Below, piece after piece: positions 7,634-15,510 of a DNA stretch of 64,000 bases. The DNA is taken from assembly GCF_002236105.1 (NCBI RefSeq), contig NZ_NIWU01000006.1, positions 1-64,000 of the forward strand, written 5' to 3'. Each line of letters begins with the position of its first letter. Position 1 is the stretch's first letter. The translations under genes and the position numbers were made by a program. Below the pieces are notes generated by a model, which searched no databases, was not told where the DNA came from, and saw only the letters and a list, made by a program, of their open reading frames with translations. This DNA is from Pseudomonas umsongensis (GTDB lineage Bacteria > Pseudomonadota > Gammaproteobacteria > Pseudomonadales > Pseudomonadaceae).

Positions 7634-8382
7634 CACGAAGTAACCTTGGCTTTCTGGCGAGCCAAAGCGGCGCCCGCCGAATCACCCTGCTTCTCGCGCG
7701 CTTGGGCAATCAGCTCCCAAAGGCTGGCCTGCAGTGCCGGACGCCCGTTGGCGAAGGTCAGGCCACGGCGAGCAAATTGCTCGGCCTGCGGCGCATCACC
7801 TTGGGCCATGCGCACCTGCGCCAGGCGATAGAGCACTTGCGGCTCACGCGGGGCGACACGCTGGGCGCGCTCGAGGCTGGAAGAAGCGCCATTGAGATCG
7901 CCGCCGGCCTGTTGCTGCTGGGCGGTGGTTAATAATGCCAGCACCGGCCCGTCCAGTTGCTCGTCGGCGGACAAGCCACCGGAAGTGGCCGACGGAATCC
8001 TGCTCGGTGTCGAGGGCATGCTGTAGCTGCCTTGATTGACCGGCGCGGACTGAACCGGCGACGTGTCGATCGGCCCGGGCGTAATCGGGCCCGGGGTTAT
8101 TGGTCCCGGAGTAATCGGAGTCGTGCTGATCGGTGCCGACGTCACCGCACCACCACCCGGCACCATCACGACAACACCAGTATCGCCTTGTGGAATCTCC
8201 TGGGCCTGGGGTTGCACAGGACGCTTTACCGTCGTCTGACGGTAGCCGCCGTTCGCCGATACGCGCTCGCTATTGGAGACCTTGGTGCCGGAGTCCACCA
8301 CCGGAATCGAGCCGCGCTGTACCGAAGAACAACCGCTGAGCAAAGCCACGGCGGTAATCGCTGGAATCAACCACTTGTTCAC
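7633..8382 (-). CDS. TPR-containing outer-membrane lipoprotein downstream of PBP1b
   Basis: A 249-residue lipoprotein. The signal ends in the lipobox LLSGC, with the lipidated cysteine near residue 18. Residues about 80-105 are a low-complexity Pro/Thr/Ile/Gly tract built from repeated TPGPI units, coded by 15-bp DNA repeats. The C-terminal part (about residues 140-240) carries tetratricopeptide-like helices (LERAQRVAPREPQVLYRLAQVRMAQGD, given here in outline as one repeat near residue 170). It is 16 bp downstream of mrcB and coupled to yqcC. Its position suggests a role with PBP1b in peptidoglycan synthesis, but this is inference. It is not recognisably LpoB. Confidence 0.85.
   Translation of the reverse strand: MNKWLIPAITAVALLSGCSSVQRGSIPVVDSGTKVSNSERVSANGGYRQTTVKRPVQPQAQEIPQGDTGVVVMVPGGGAVTSAPISTTPITPGPITPGPITPGPIDTSPVQSAPVNQGSYSMPSTPSRIPSATSGGLSADEQLDGPVLALLTTAQQQQAGGDLNGASSSLERAQRVAPREPQVLYRLAQVRMAQGDAPQAEQFARRGLTFANGRPALQASLWELIAQAREKQGDSAGAALARQKAKVTS
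8069..8143 (-). repeat. Five imperfect 15-bp tandem repeats inside the lipoprotein gene
   Basis: Units of 15 bp, each beginning ATCGG or ATTGG on the plus strand, encode repeats of the type TPGPI. The first three units are close copies and the last two are degenerate. Because units are a multiple of three, copy-number change would lengthen or shorten the periplasmic linker without a frameshift. Confidence 0.75.
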
Positions 8383-8398
8383 TTGAAACCCTCTTTGC

Positions 8399-10723
8399 TT
8401 AATTCATCCAGCCCTTGACCCAATCCATCACCGTTTCACCGTTGATCGGGCTTTCGCCACCACAAGCGGGACCGGGAGGCGGTTCGCTGCCGCGAATATA
8501 CGGCATCTGCACGGCGCCGGGGCAACCGGCGTCGGAGCCTTGGCCGGTTCGCGAATCGACCCAGGCCTGAACGATATTATCCGGCTGCGGCATGTCCAGC
8601 GGCAACGGGTCGGCCTTGCGCATGAAGCTGGTCCAGACCTGCAACGCACCGGTGGCACCCGTGAACGGTGTCTTGCCGTTGTCGTCGCGTCCCAACCAGA
8701 CCACCGCCAGCAAGTCCTGACTGAAACCTGCGAACCAACTGTCTCGCGAGTCGTTACTGGTGCCGGTCTTGCCGGCCAGGGTCAAGGTCTTTGGCAACAC
8801 GTTGTAGACCGAGCTGCCGGTACCTTCACGCATCACGCGCTGCATGGCGCTCTGGATCAGGTAGATCGACGCGGGGTCGAAACGCTGCTGGATCTGGAAC
8901 GGATAACGCTTGAGCGGCTCGCCTTCCGCCGTCAGGACGCTACGGATCCCGCGCATCGGCGTATTGAAACCGCCATTGGCGAGCGTCTGGTACATGGTCG
9001 CCACTTCGATCGGGGTCATACCGCCAGCGCCCAGCAACATCGACGGGAAGGCCGGAAACTCGCGACTGACACCCAGGCGCCCAAGAGTCTTGAGGACATT
9101 CGGCACACCCACGGCCAGGCCCAGGCGTGCGGTCGACAAGTTGTAGGAGTGCGCCAGCCCTTGGTAAAGGAAGACCGTGCCGTGGGAACGGCGATCATAG
9201 TTCTGCGGTTTCCAGACCTGGCCGTCGGCGCCCTTGACCGAGAAGTAGTCGTCCGACAGCCAACTGGTCAATGTGTACTGGCTCGGTTTTTCCAGCGCCG
9301 TCAGGTAAACCGCCGGCTTGATCAACGAGCCGATCGGCCGCACCGCGTCCAGCGCCCGGTTGAAACCGGCAAAGCTGGCCTGGCGACTGCCGATCATGGC
9401 CTGCACCTCGCCGGTTTCCGGATTGGTCACCACCATCGCCGCCTCGACCTCATCCGAGCCCTTGCGACCGGACAGGCGCTTGAACGTGTCGTTGACCGAC
9501 GCTTCGGCCTTCATCTGCAGGATCGGATCGAAGCTGGTGAAGATCCGCAGCCCCTCCTCGGTCAAGTCTTCGTCGCGGTAGTCTTCACGCAGCTGGCGCT
9601 TGACCAGGTCAAGGAAGCCAGGGAACGAGCTGTCCGCCAGACTGCCGCGCTTGGTCACGCCCAACGGCATTTTTTTCGCCGCTTCGACTTGCTCCGCCGT
9701 GGCGACACCCTGCTCCTGCAGCACATCGAGCACCAGGTTACGCCGCTCAAGTGCACGCTCCGGATACCGGCGCGGGTTGTAGGAGGACGGCCCCTTGACC
9801 ATGCCGACCAGCAAGGCCACCTGATGCAGCTTGAGCTCGGCCAGAGGCTGACTAAAGAAGAACTGGCTGGCCAGGCCGAAACCGTGCACCGCGCGTTGAC
9901 CGTCCTGACCGATAAACACTTCGTTGAGGTAAGCCTCAAGGATCTCACGCTTGTCGTAGTGCAGTTCCAACAGCAACGCCATCATGGCTTCGGTCAGTTT
10001 GCGGGTCAGGCTGCGCTCGTTGGTCAGGTAGAAGTTCTTGACCAGCTGCTGGGTCAGGGTACTCCCCCCCTGACGCATGCGACCCGACGAGCCGTTGACC
10101 CAGATCGCCCGGGCAATCGACTTCGGCGAGACACCAAAGTGGTGATAGAAGTCACGGTCCTCGACCGCGACCAGGGTCTCGAGCAAATACGGTGGCACCT
10201 GATCGATCTTGATCAGGATCCGGTCTTCGAGGTTTTTCGGGTACAGGCCACCGATCAGCAGCGGTTCCAGACGCACCACCGACAATTTCGAACCCTTGGC
10301 CGCCGACAGTTCGGCCACGTAATCGCCCGAGAAGCGCACACGCACCGGTTGCGCTTGCTCCATGCCTTCATAGAACTGGAAGCCACGGGTATTCAGATCG
10401 ACGGTATTGCCGTTGACGGAAGCCGCGCCCGGACCGTTGGCCACGCTTTCACGGCGATAGCCCAAGGCATCGAGCTCGGTGAGAAAATCGTCCCTGCTCA
10501 GCTTTTGTCCGACGAACAGCTCGAGCGGACGTGCGTAGACCTTGGCCGGAATCATCCAGCGCTTACCGGAGAACTTCTCCTGCACGATGGCATCGAGGTA
10601 AACGGCGAACCCGGCCAGCACCACAAGGCCGACCAGGCTGAGTTTAAGGGCCCAGCCAAGCCAGGGCCGCAGGCCTCTGGAGGGGGGATTCTTTGGGGTA
10701 CGGGGGGATCGAGTACGAGTCAT
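8399..10723 (-). CDS. mrcB: Penicillin-binding protein 1B (bifunctional transglycosylase/transpeptidase)
   Basis: A 774-residue class A PBP that polymerises and cross-links peptidoglycan at the outer face of the inner membrane. After a basic N-terminus and one membrane anchor (about residues 25-45) comes the UB2H-like domain. Next is the GT51 glycosyltransferase with its catalytic-glutamate motif EDRDFYHHFG near residue 190. The transpeptidase follows, with SxxK as GSLIKP (about residue 465), SxN as SYN (about 525) and KTG as AGKTGTS (about 650). The C-terminus ends with a short cysteine-containing tail. It heads an operon with the TPR lipoprotein and yqcC. Confidence 0.96.
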   Translation of the reverse strand: MTRTRSPRTPKNPPSRGLRPWLGWALKLSLVGLVVLAGFAVYLDAIVQEKFSGKRWMIPAKVYARPLELFVGQKLSRDDFLTELDALGYRRESVANGPGAASVNGNTVDLNTRGFQFYEGMEQAQPVRVRFSGDYVAELSAAKGSKLSVVRLEPLLIGGLYPKNLEDRILIKIDQVPPYLLETLVAVEDRDFYHHFGVSPKSIARAIWVNGSSGRMRQGGSTLTQQLVKNFYLTNERSLTRKLTEAMMALLLELHYDKREILEAYLNEVFIGQDGQRAVHGFGLASQFFFSQPLAELKLHQVALLVGMVKGPSSYNPRRYPERALERRNLVLDVLQEQGVATAEQVEAAKKMPLGVTKRGSLADSSFPGFLDLVKRQLREDYRDEDLTEEGLRIFTSFDPILQMKAEASVNDTFKRLSGRKGSDEVEAAMVVTNPETGEVQAMIGSRQASFAGFNRALDAVRPIGSLIKPAVYLTALEKPSQYTLTSWLSDDYFSVKGADGQVWKPQNYDRRSHGTVFLYQGLAHSYNLSTARLGLAVGVPNVLKTLGRLGVSREFPAFPSMLLGAGGMTPIEVATMYQTLANGGFNTPMRGIRSVLTAEGEPLKRYPFQIQQRFDPASIYLIQSAMQRVMREGTGSSVYNVLPKTLTLAGKTGTSNDSRDSWFAGFSQDLLAVVWLGRDDNGKTPFTGATGALQVWTSFMRKADPLPLDMPQPDNIVQAWVDSRTGQGSDAGCPGAVQMPYIRGSEPPPGPACGGESPINGETVMDWVKGWMN

Positions 10724-10838
10724 GGCGGCGGATTATACGCACTTTATTCATAGTCAACAGGAGGCCCGCGAGTTTGCGTTAGGCTGGCTAGACGCCATAA
10801 TGACGACCTGAATTTTTTCCGACTCTTAAGGATCGCCT

Positions 10839-12395
10839 GTGAGCCAGTCCCTGATCGCCGCCCTGCAAAACCCGGCCCTCTACCCGCATCCTGTAGATGG
10901 TTTCAAGGTCATCGAGACCCACATTTCCTGGGTCGTGCTTACCGGCCCCTTTGCTTATAAAGTGAAGAAGCCGATGAACTTCGGCTTCCTCGACTTCACC
11001 ACCCTCGAGGCTCGCAAGCATTTCTGCGCAGAAGAGCTGCGCCTGAACCAGCGCCTGACCCAGGATCTTTATCTCGAAGTGTTACCGATCACCGGTAGCG
11101 CCGAAGCACCGCAACTGGGCGGCGAGGGTCCAGCCATCGAGTACGCGCTGAAAATGCGCCAGTTTGACCAGGACGGATTGCTCAGCACTCTGCAAGCCAA
11201 TGGCGAACTGACGCCGGCGCACATCGACCAGATGGCCGAACAGATTGCCCGCTTCCATCTGGACGCACCGCGAGTGCCGGCAGAACACGAAGCCGGGACC
11301 GCAGACAGCGTCATGGCCCCTGTACGACAGAACTTCGAGCAAATTCGCCCCTTCCTCAGCGACAAGGCCGATCTGCTGCAACTGGACGCCCTGCTGGCCT
11401 GGGCTGAAAGCAGCTTCGAACGTCTCAAGCCACTGTTTGCCCAACGCAAGGCAGAGGGCTTCATTCGCGAATGCCACGGCGACATCCATTTGGGCAACGC
11501 TACCGTGATCGACGGCCGCGTGGTGATCTTCGACTGCATCGAGTTCAACGAACCGTTCCGCTTCACCGACGTGTACGCCGACACCGCCTTCCTGGCGATG
11601 GACCTGGAAGACCGCGGCCTGAAGTGCCTGGCACGTCGATTCATCAGCCAATACCTGGAGCTGACCGGCGATTACCAGGGTCTGGAACTGCTGAACTTCT
11701 ATAAAGCCTACCGAGCATTGGTGCGCGCCAAGGTCACCTTGTTCAGCATGCCGGCCGAGGCCACTGCGGTGCAGCGCGCCACGGCACTGCGCCAATACCG
11801 CAACTACGCCAACCTGGCGGAAAGCTACAGCACCATCCCGTCCCCCTTCATGGCCATCACCCACGGCGTTTCCGCCGTTGGCAAAAGCCACGTGGCCATG
11901 CGCCTGGTCGAAGCACTGGGGGCGATTCGCCTGCGCTCCGATGTCGAACGCAAACGCCTGTTCGGCGAGCAAACCGTCGCCAATGACCTGCAAGCCGGCA
12001 TTTATAGTGCCGATGCCAGTGTCGCGACCTACCAGCGCTTGCATGAAATTGCCGGGCTGATCCTGCACGCCGGGTTCCCGGTGGTGGTCGATGCCACCTA
12101 CCTCAAGCATGAACAGCGCGACAAGGCGGCGAAAGTGGCCGAAGCGACCGGCGCGCCTTTCCTGATCCTTGACTGCAATGCACCACAAGCGGTGATCGAG
12201 AGTTGGCTGGCCCTGCGCCAGGCAGACAAAAAGGATCCGTCCGACGCCACCCTGGCCGTAATCGAAGCCCAGCAAGCCAGTCGTGAAGCATTGACGCCCG
12301 CAGAAATCCTCTGCAGCAAACGCGTGCAGACCAACGAAAGCGGAACCCTCGACACAGTCGTAGAACAGATTCGCCAGCGCCTGCCCGGCCTGTAA
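10839..12395 (+). CDS. Fusion of an aminoglycoside-phosphotransferase-like kinase and a P-loop (AAA) domain
   Basis: A 518-residue cytoplasmic protein of a widespread but uncharacterised two-domain family. The N-terminal half looks like an APH/choline kinase. Brenner's catalytic motif is CHGDIHLGN near residue 211, followed by the metal-binding aspartate in IFDCIEFN. The C-terminal half is a P-loop kinase-like domain with a Walker A motif, GVSAVGKS, near residue 345. The start is GTG at 10839 behind AAGGA. No neighbour is tightly coupled. Substrate is unknown, and antibiotic resistance should not be inferred from the APH fold alone. Confidence 0.85.
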   Translation: MSQSLIAALQNPALYPHPVDGFKVIETHISWVVLTGPFAYKVKKPMNFGFLDFTTLEARKHFCAEELRLNQRLTQDLYLEVLPITGSAEAPQLGGEGPAIEYALKMRQFDQDGLLSTLQANGELTPAHIDQMAEQIARFHLDAPRVPAEHEAGTADSVMAPVRQNFEQIRPFLSDKADLLQLDALLAWAESSFERLKPLFAQRKAEGFIRECHGDIHLGNATVIDGRVVIFDCIEFNEPFRFTDVYADTAFLAMDLEDRGLKCLARRFISQYLELTGDYQGLELLNFYKAYRALVRAKVTLFSMPAEATAVQRATALRQYRNYANLAESYSTIPSPFMAITHGVSAVGKSHVAMRLVEALGAIRLRSDVERKRLFGEQTVANDLQAGIYSADASVATYQRLHEIAGLILHAGFPVVVDATYLKHEQRDKAAKVAEATGAPFLILDCNAPQAVIESWLALRQADKKDPSDATLAVIEAQQASREALTPAEILCSKRVQTNESGTLDTVVEQIRQRLPGL

Positions 12396-12485
12396 GGAGC
12401 ATTTGAGCCGTGAAGCCTGATCCGGCTTCACGGCCTTCAAACAGTGGCACTATACTGGCGTCATAAATCCAACAGGTGACGTGAC

Positions 12486-12830
12486 ATGAGCCAGCCGAAA
12501 CTGCTCGACTCCCCGCTGTATGCCTTGCTGCATAAAGACGACATCACCGGTTTTAACAAAGAGCGCCCCAAACAGGGTCCTATCGACATGATCGGTGGTG
12601 ATTTCCGCGGCCTCGACCTGCGCGAACTCAACGCCGAGGGCATCGACTTCACCGACGCCTATTTTCGCTCCGCCGATCTGCGCGGCATCGATTTTCGCAA
12701 CGCTTCGCTCGAAGGTGCGAGCCTGGCCCACGCACAGATTTCCGGCGCCTATTTCCCAGTGGAGCTGAGCGCGGACGAAATCCTGATGTCGATGAACTTC
12801 GGTACGCGCCTGCGTTATCGCACCCGCTGA
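12486..12830 (+). CDS. Pentapeptide repeat-containing protein
   Basis: A 114-residue protein whose central part (about residues 40-95) follows the A(D/N)LxX pentapeptide pattern: FRGLDLRELNAEGIDF, then SADLRGIDFRNASLEGASL. This predicts a short right-handed quadrilateral beta helix. Such proteins can be DNA mimics or scaffold proteins, but the short repeat tract gives no specific function. It has its own ribosome-binding region (AACAGGTGACGTG) and sits alone, 90 bp after the kinase/P-loop gene. Confidence 0.85.
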   Translation: MSQPKLLDSPLYALLHKDDITGFNKERPKQGPIDMIGGDFRGLDLRELNAEGIDFTDAYFRSADLRGIDFRNASLEGASLAHAQISGAYFPVELSADEILMSMNFGTRLRYRTR

Positions 12831-13072
12831 CCGCCAGTCTGAATTGACAAGTCCAGCGCCCCGACATTGCGCTGAATTTTGGGCAGTATTGCCTGAAAAC
12901 TTGGCAAATTGATCGCTTTTCTCACCTTTTCCTTGCTTTTGGCAGCATCACAGCCAGCGGCCTCTTAGAAGCTTTTGCGTCAAAAACGAGCAAACAATCA
13001 CGCTTTTCCTACTGATGGCTACACTCCTCAGAAGCTTGCCCATGCACCATTCGGCCATCGCAAGGAGGCTTG

Positions 13073-13345
13073 ATGAATGATGAACTGCAACACCTGAAGA
13101 ATCTTGGCAAGACGTCGGCGCAATGGCTGCATGCCGTGGGCATCCACAGCGCCTCGGACTTGCGTCGCCTGGGGGCGGTGGATGCTTATCGAGCCGTGCG
13201 CACGCGCGGGTTCCGGGCGTCCAAGGTGTTGTTGTACGCGATCGAAGGCGCCTTGATGGACGTGCACTGGAATGACATCCCCGCCGAACGCAAGGAAGCC
13301 TTGAACAAACAACTCGAAGCCATCTCGTCACGCCACAAGAATTGA
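13073..13345 (+). CDS. TfoX/Sxy family C-terminal domain protein
   Basis: A 90-residue protein matching the C-terminal helical domain of TfoX/Sxy (LKNLGKTSAQWLHAVGIHSASDLRRLG at the start, a helix-hairpin-helix-like fold, given here as a pattern). Full-length Sxy proteins regulate competence, but stand-alone C-terminal domains are common and their function is unknown. The ATG at 13073 follows AAGGAGG by 4 nt. A TTG one codon upstream is less likely. cbpA follows 16 bp later, so the two are probably co-transcribed. Confidence 0.85.
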   Translation: MNDELQHLKNLGKTSAQWLHAVGIHSASDLRRLGAVDAYRAVRTRGFRASKVLLYAIEGALMDVHWNDIPAERKEALNKQLEAISSRHKN

Positions 13346-13361
13346 ACGAGTACCGCTCGCC

Positions 13362-14171
13362 ATGTACTTACTTGGGGAACAACCGGCCTACGCCGAAACA
13401 CTGATCACTCGCCTGCAGAACATTCCCGCCCGGCTGTTGCAGGGTTTGACACCGAGCGGGCCCGCCGTCGAATTTTCCGCCATCGACGACCTGGCCGCCG
13501 TTTTGCCCGCCGATCAACTGTTCATGCTGGATGACGGCCGGCTGCATGGATGCATCGACGACCGCGCACTGTTCTACCTGCAGCATGGCGATCTGATCGG
13601 CCTGCGCCAGGACGCGGGATTGCCGCGCTGTCGCTTGTGCAGCAAGACGCCCCTGGCGCTGACACCCTACCTTCGATCGCAGGTGTTCCAGCACATCTAT
13701 GCCGACCCGACCCGCTCGGAGCTGTTCCTGCAGTACATGGCGGGCCAGACCGCCCTGCTGTCCGATGCCGTGGCGCGCCTCAAGCAACCGGAGTTTCGCG
13801 CCACCAACGGCTTCCAGCGAGTTGCCAGCGGCGAAATCCTGATCCATCAGGGCGATGAGGCGGACCATGTGTTCGTGATCATCGACGGCCATGCCGAAGC
13901 GTTTGTCGATGGGGTGAAGGTGGGCGACGTGCCCAAGGATGAGATTTTCGGCGCCATGGCCGTGTTTACCGGGGAGAAACGCAACGCAACGGTCATCACC
14001 AGTGAACCCTGCACCCTCATGCGCATTCCCAAGGATCAGTTCTTGAGCCTTACCCAGAGCAATCCGAAGATTGCTAACAGCCTGATAGAGAGCATGGCCC
14101 GGCGTATCGACCTGCTGAATAAACAGGTTACACAGTTGAGTGCACTGAAAACGACAGGCAGAGCTCAGTGA
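13362..14171 (+). CDS. cbpA: Cyclic nucleotide-binding protein, CbpA-like
   Basis: A 269-residue protein with a cyclic-nucleotide-binding domain in its C-terminal part (about residues 145-250). Visible elements are GEILIHQGDEADHVFVI and the phosphate-binding cassette GAMAVFTGEKRNATV. There is no helix-turn-helix after it, so it is not a Crp-type regulator. The N-terminal half contains a possible zinc pair, CRLC, near residue 90. In P. aeruginosa the equivalent gene beside prrF encodes CbpA, a polar cAMP-binding protein controlled by Vfr. The conserved prrF neighbourhood supports the same identity here. Its cellular task is unclear. Confidence 0.8.
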   Translation: MYLLGEQPAYAETLITRLQNIPARLLQGLTPSGPAVEFSAIDDLAAVLPADQLFMLDDGRLHGCIDDRALFYLQHGDLIGLRQDAGLPRCRLCSKTPLALTPYLRSQVFQHIYADPTRSELFLQYMAGQTALLSDAVARLKQPEFRATNGFQRVASGEILIHQGDEADHVFVIIDGHAEAFVDGVKVGDVPKDEIFGAMAVFTGEKRNATVITSEPCTLMRIPKDQFLSLTQSNPKIANSLIESMARRIDLLNKQVTQLSALKTTGRAQ

Positions 14172-14226
14172 ATACAAGGACTTGGAACCATCGTGCGACA
14201 GGAATCAGGTAAATGGAAATCACCTG

Positions 14227-14258
14227 TTGACTTGGTAATGAGAATCGATATGATTATC
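14227..14258 (+). promoter_or_regulatory. prrF promoter overlapped by a Fur box
   Basis: TTGACT (14227-14232) and TATGAT (14249-14254) have a 16-bp spacer. The 19 bp at 14240-14258 match the Fur consensus at 13 of 19 positions and cover the -10, so Fe-Fur would block RNA polymerase. Transcription would start near 14261, exactly where PrrF homology begins. Confidence 0.85.
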
Positions 14259-14260
14259 AC

Positions 14261-14374
14261 AACTGGTCGCGAGACTGGTCGATATTCTGAAAAGCCCTTG
14301 GTTCGGACTCTCAGATTATCTCCTCATCAGGCTAATCACGGTTATTTGACCCGGCTCTTGCCGGGTCTTTTTTT
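14261..14374 (+). ncRNA. prrF: PrrF iron-responsive small RNA
   Basis: About 114 nt, recognised from the conserved PrrF core at 14294-14341 (the segment with CTCAGATTATCTCC and CATCAGGCTAATCACGG), the Fur-controlled promoter directly upstream, and the location after cbpA as in P. aeruginosa. It ends with a rho-independent terminator: stem GACCCGG (14348-14354) and CCGGGTC (14361-14367) with seven T residues. PrrF is made when iron is scarce and, with Hfq, represses mRNAs of iron-containing proteins. Only one copy is present, whereas P. aeruginosa has two in tandem. Confidence 0.93.
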
Positions 14375-14482
14375 GCCCGCGGGAAAGTCGCGCAACGCTG
14401 CAGCCAGTATCCTGAGCATCTGAAACGGGTTTGCATTGGGCAACTCAGCTATTTGGTCAGTGCTTGCGACCTGAGGATCAGC

Positions 14483-14800
14483 ATGAAATTTCTGTGTACC
14501 GGCATTGAACTGGCCGACGCCAGCAGCCGCGGTTTCAACCTCGACGGCCAGAAGTTGTTCGCCGTACGCCGGGGCGGCCAGGTCTACGTCTACATCAATC
14601 GCTGCCCGCACCGTGGCGTCGGACTCGAATGGACCCCTGACCAATTCCTCGACCCCAGTAACAGCCTGATCCAGTGCGCCACCCATGGCGCCCTGTTCCT
14701 GATCGAGGACGGCGAATGTGTCGCCGGCCCTTGCGCAGGACAATCGCTGACCCGTGTCGATTGTCGCGAAGACGCACAAGGCATCTGGGTCAGCCTCTAA
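14483..14800 (+). CDS. Rieske-type [2Fe-2S] protein
   Basis: A 105-residue cytoplasmic single-domain Rieske protein. The cluster ligands are CPHRG (near residue 36) and CATHG (near residue 66), the C-x-H and C-x2-H pair of Rieske domains. Such small proteins resemble the ferredoxin or small-subunit components of oxygenases and nitrite reductases, but no oxygenase is adjacent, so the partner is unknown. The ATG at 14483 follows GAGGA. The frame is open 30 bases further upstream without family similarity. Its stop overlaps the convergent sfsA stop (14798-14799 shared). Confidence 0.88.
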   Translation: MKFLCTGIELADASSRGFNLDGQKLFAVRRGGQVYVYINRCPHRGVGLEWTPDQFLDPSNSLIQCATHGALFLIEDGECVAGPCAGQSLTRVDCREDAQGIWVSL

Positions 14801-15510
14801 CCGCCGAGCAATACTTCAAGACGCCGGTCCACCACCATCTCCTCATGGGTCAGGCGAACACCGTAGGCCAACACTTCAACCCCGCACGCCACGGCCTCAC
14901 GCAAGGCCTGTGCGTAGGCTGAATCGATTTCTTGCGCCGGACGCACCGCTTCGATGCCGCTGAGATTGACGCAATACAATTGCACCGCACGAATCCCGTC
15001 CCGAGCCAGATGGGCCAACTCCCGCAAATGCTTGGCCCCGCGCTGGGTCACCGCATCGGGGAACGCCGCCACAGCCGTGCCTTCATAGCCCAGGGTGACA
15101 CTTTTTACTTCCACGTACGCGTGCCCGCTCGGGTACTCGAGGCGGAAATCGATGCGACTGCTTTCCTGACCGTAAGCGACTTCGCGCTTGAGCTCGGTGA
15201 AGCCGTTCAACTCGGTGATCACCCCCGCTCGCAACGCCTCTTCGATCAAGCCATTGGCCCGCCCGGTATTCACGCAGAACAAGCGCCCTTGCGGGGTTTC
15301 GCCGACTTCCCAGGTGCCGGGCAACTTGCGCTTGGGGTCATTGGAGCGACTGAACCAGACCTGCCCGCCTTCGACCTGACAATTGAGCATCGAGCCCGTG
15401 TTAGGGCAATGAATAGTCAGCAACTCACCATCGACGGTTTCGATATCGGCGAGAAAACGCTTGTAGCGGCGAATCAGCCGACCTTCTTCGAGTGGGGGAT
15501 GAAAACGCAT
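14797..15510 (-). CDS. sfsA: SfsA family DNA-binding/sugar fermentation stimulation protein
   Basis: A 237-residue SfsA family protein. E. coli SfsA was linked to maltose metabolism and nonspecific DNA binding. The structure contains an OB-like N-terminal part and a nuclease-like core whose acidic residues are visible in SRIDFRLE and YVEVKSVTL (about residues 115-140). The true biochemical role is unsettled. It begins at the stop of the upstream aminotransferase gene (1-bp overlap), so the two are co-transcribed, and converges with the Rieske gene. Length is normal. Confidence 0.92.
   Translation of the reverse strand: MRFHPPLEEGRLIRRYKRFLADIETVDGELLTIHCPNTGSMLNCQVEGGQVWFSRSNDPKRKLPGTWEVGETPQGRLFCVNTGRANGLIEEALRAGVITELNGFTELKREVAYGQESSRIDFRLEYPSGHAYVEVKSVTLGYEGTAVAAFPDAVTQRGAKHLRELAHLARDGIRAVQLYCVNLSGIEAVRPAQEIDSAYAQALREAVACGVEVLAYGVRLTHEEMVVDRRLEVLLGG

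Noticed and set aside
8540..10753. A 737-codon plus-strand ORF opposite mrcB
   Set aside because: It lies entirely antisense to an intact PBP1b with all motifs. Its composition is that of a reverse-strand shadow and no ribosome site is visible.
10839..12395. An antibiotic-resistance phosphotransferase
   Set aside because: Only the kinase fold and Brenner motif are shared. The two-domain family is core chromosomal and not known for resistance.
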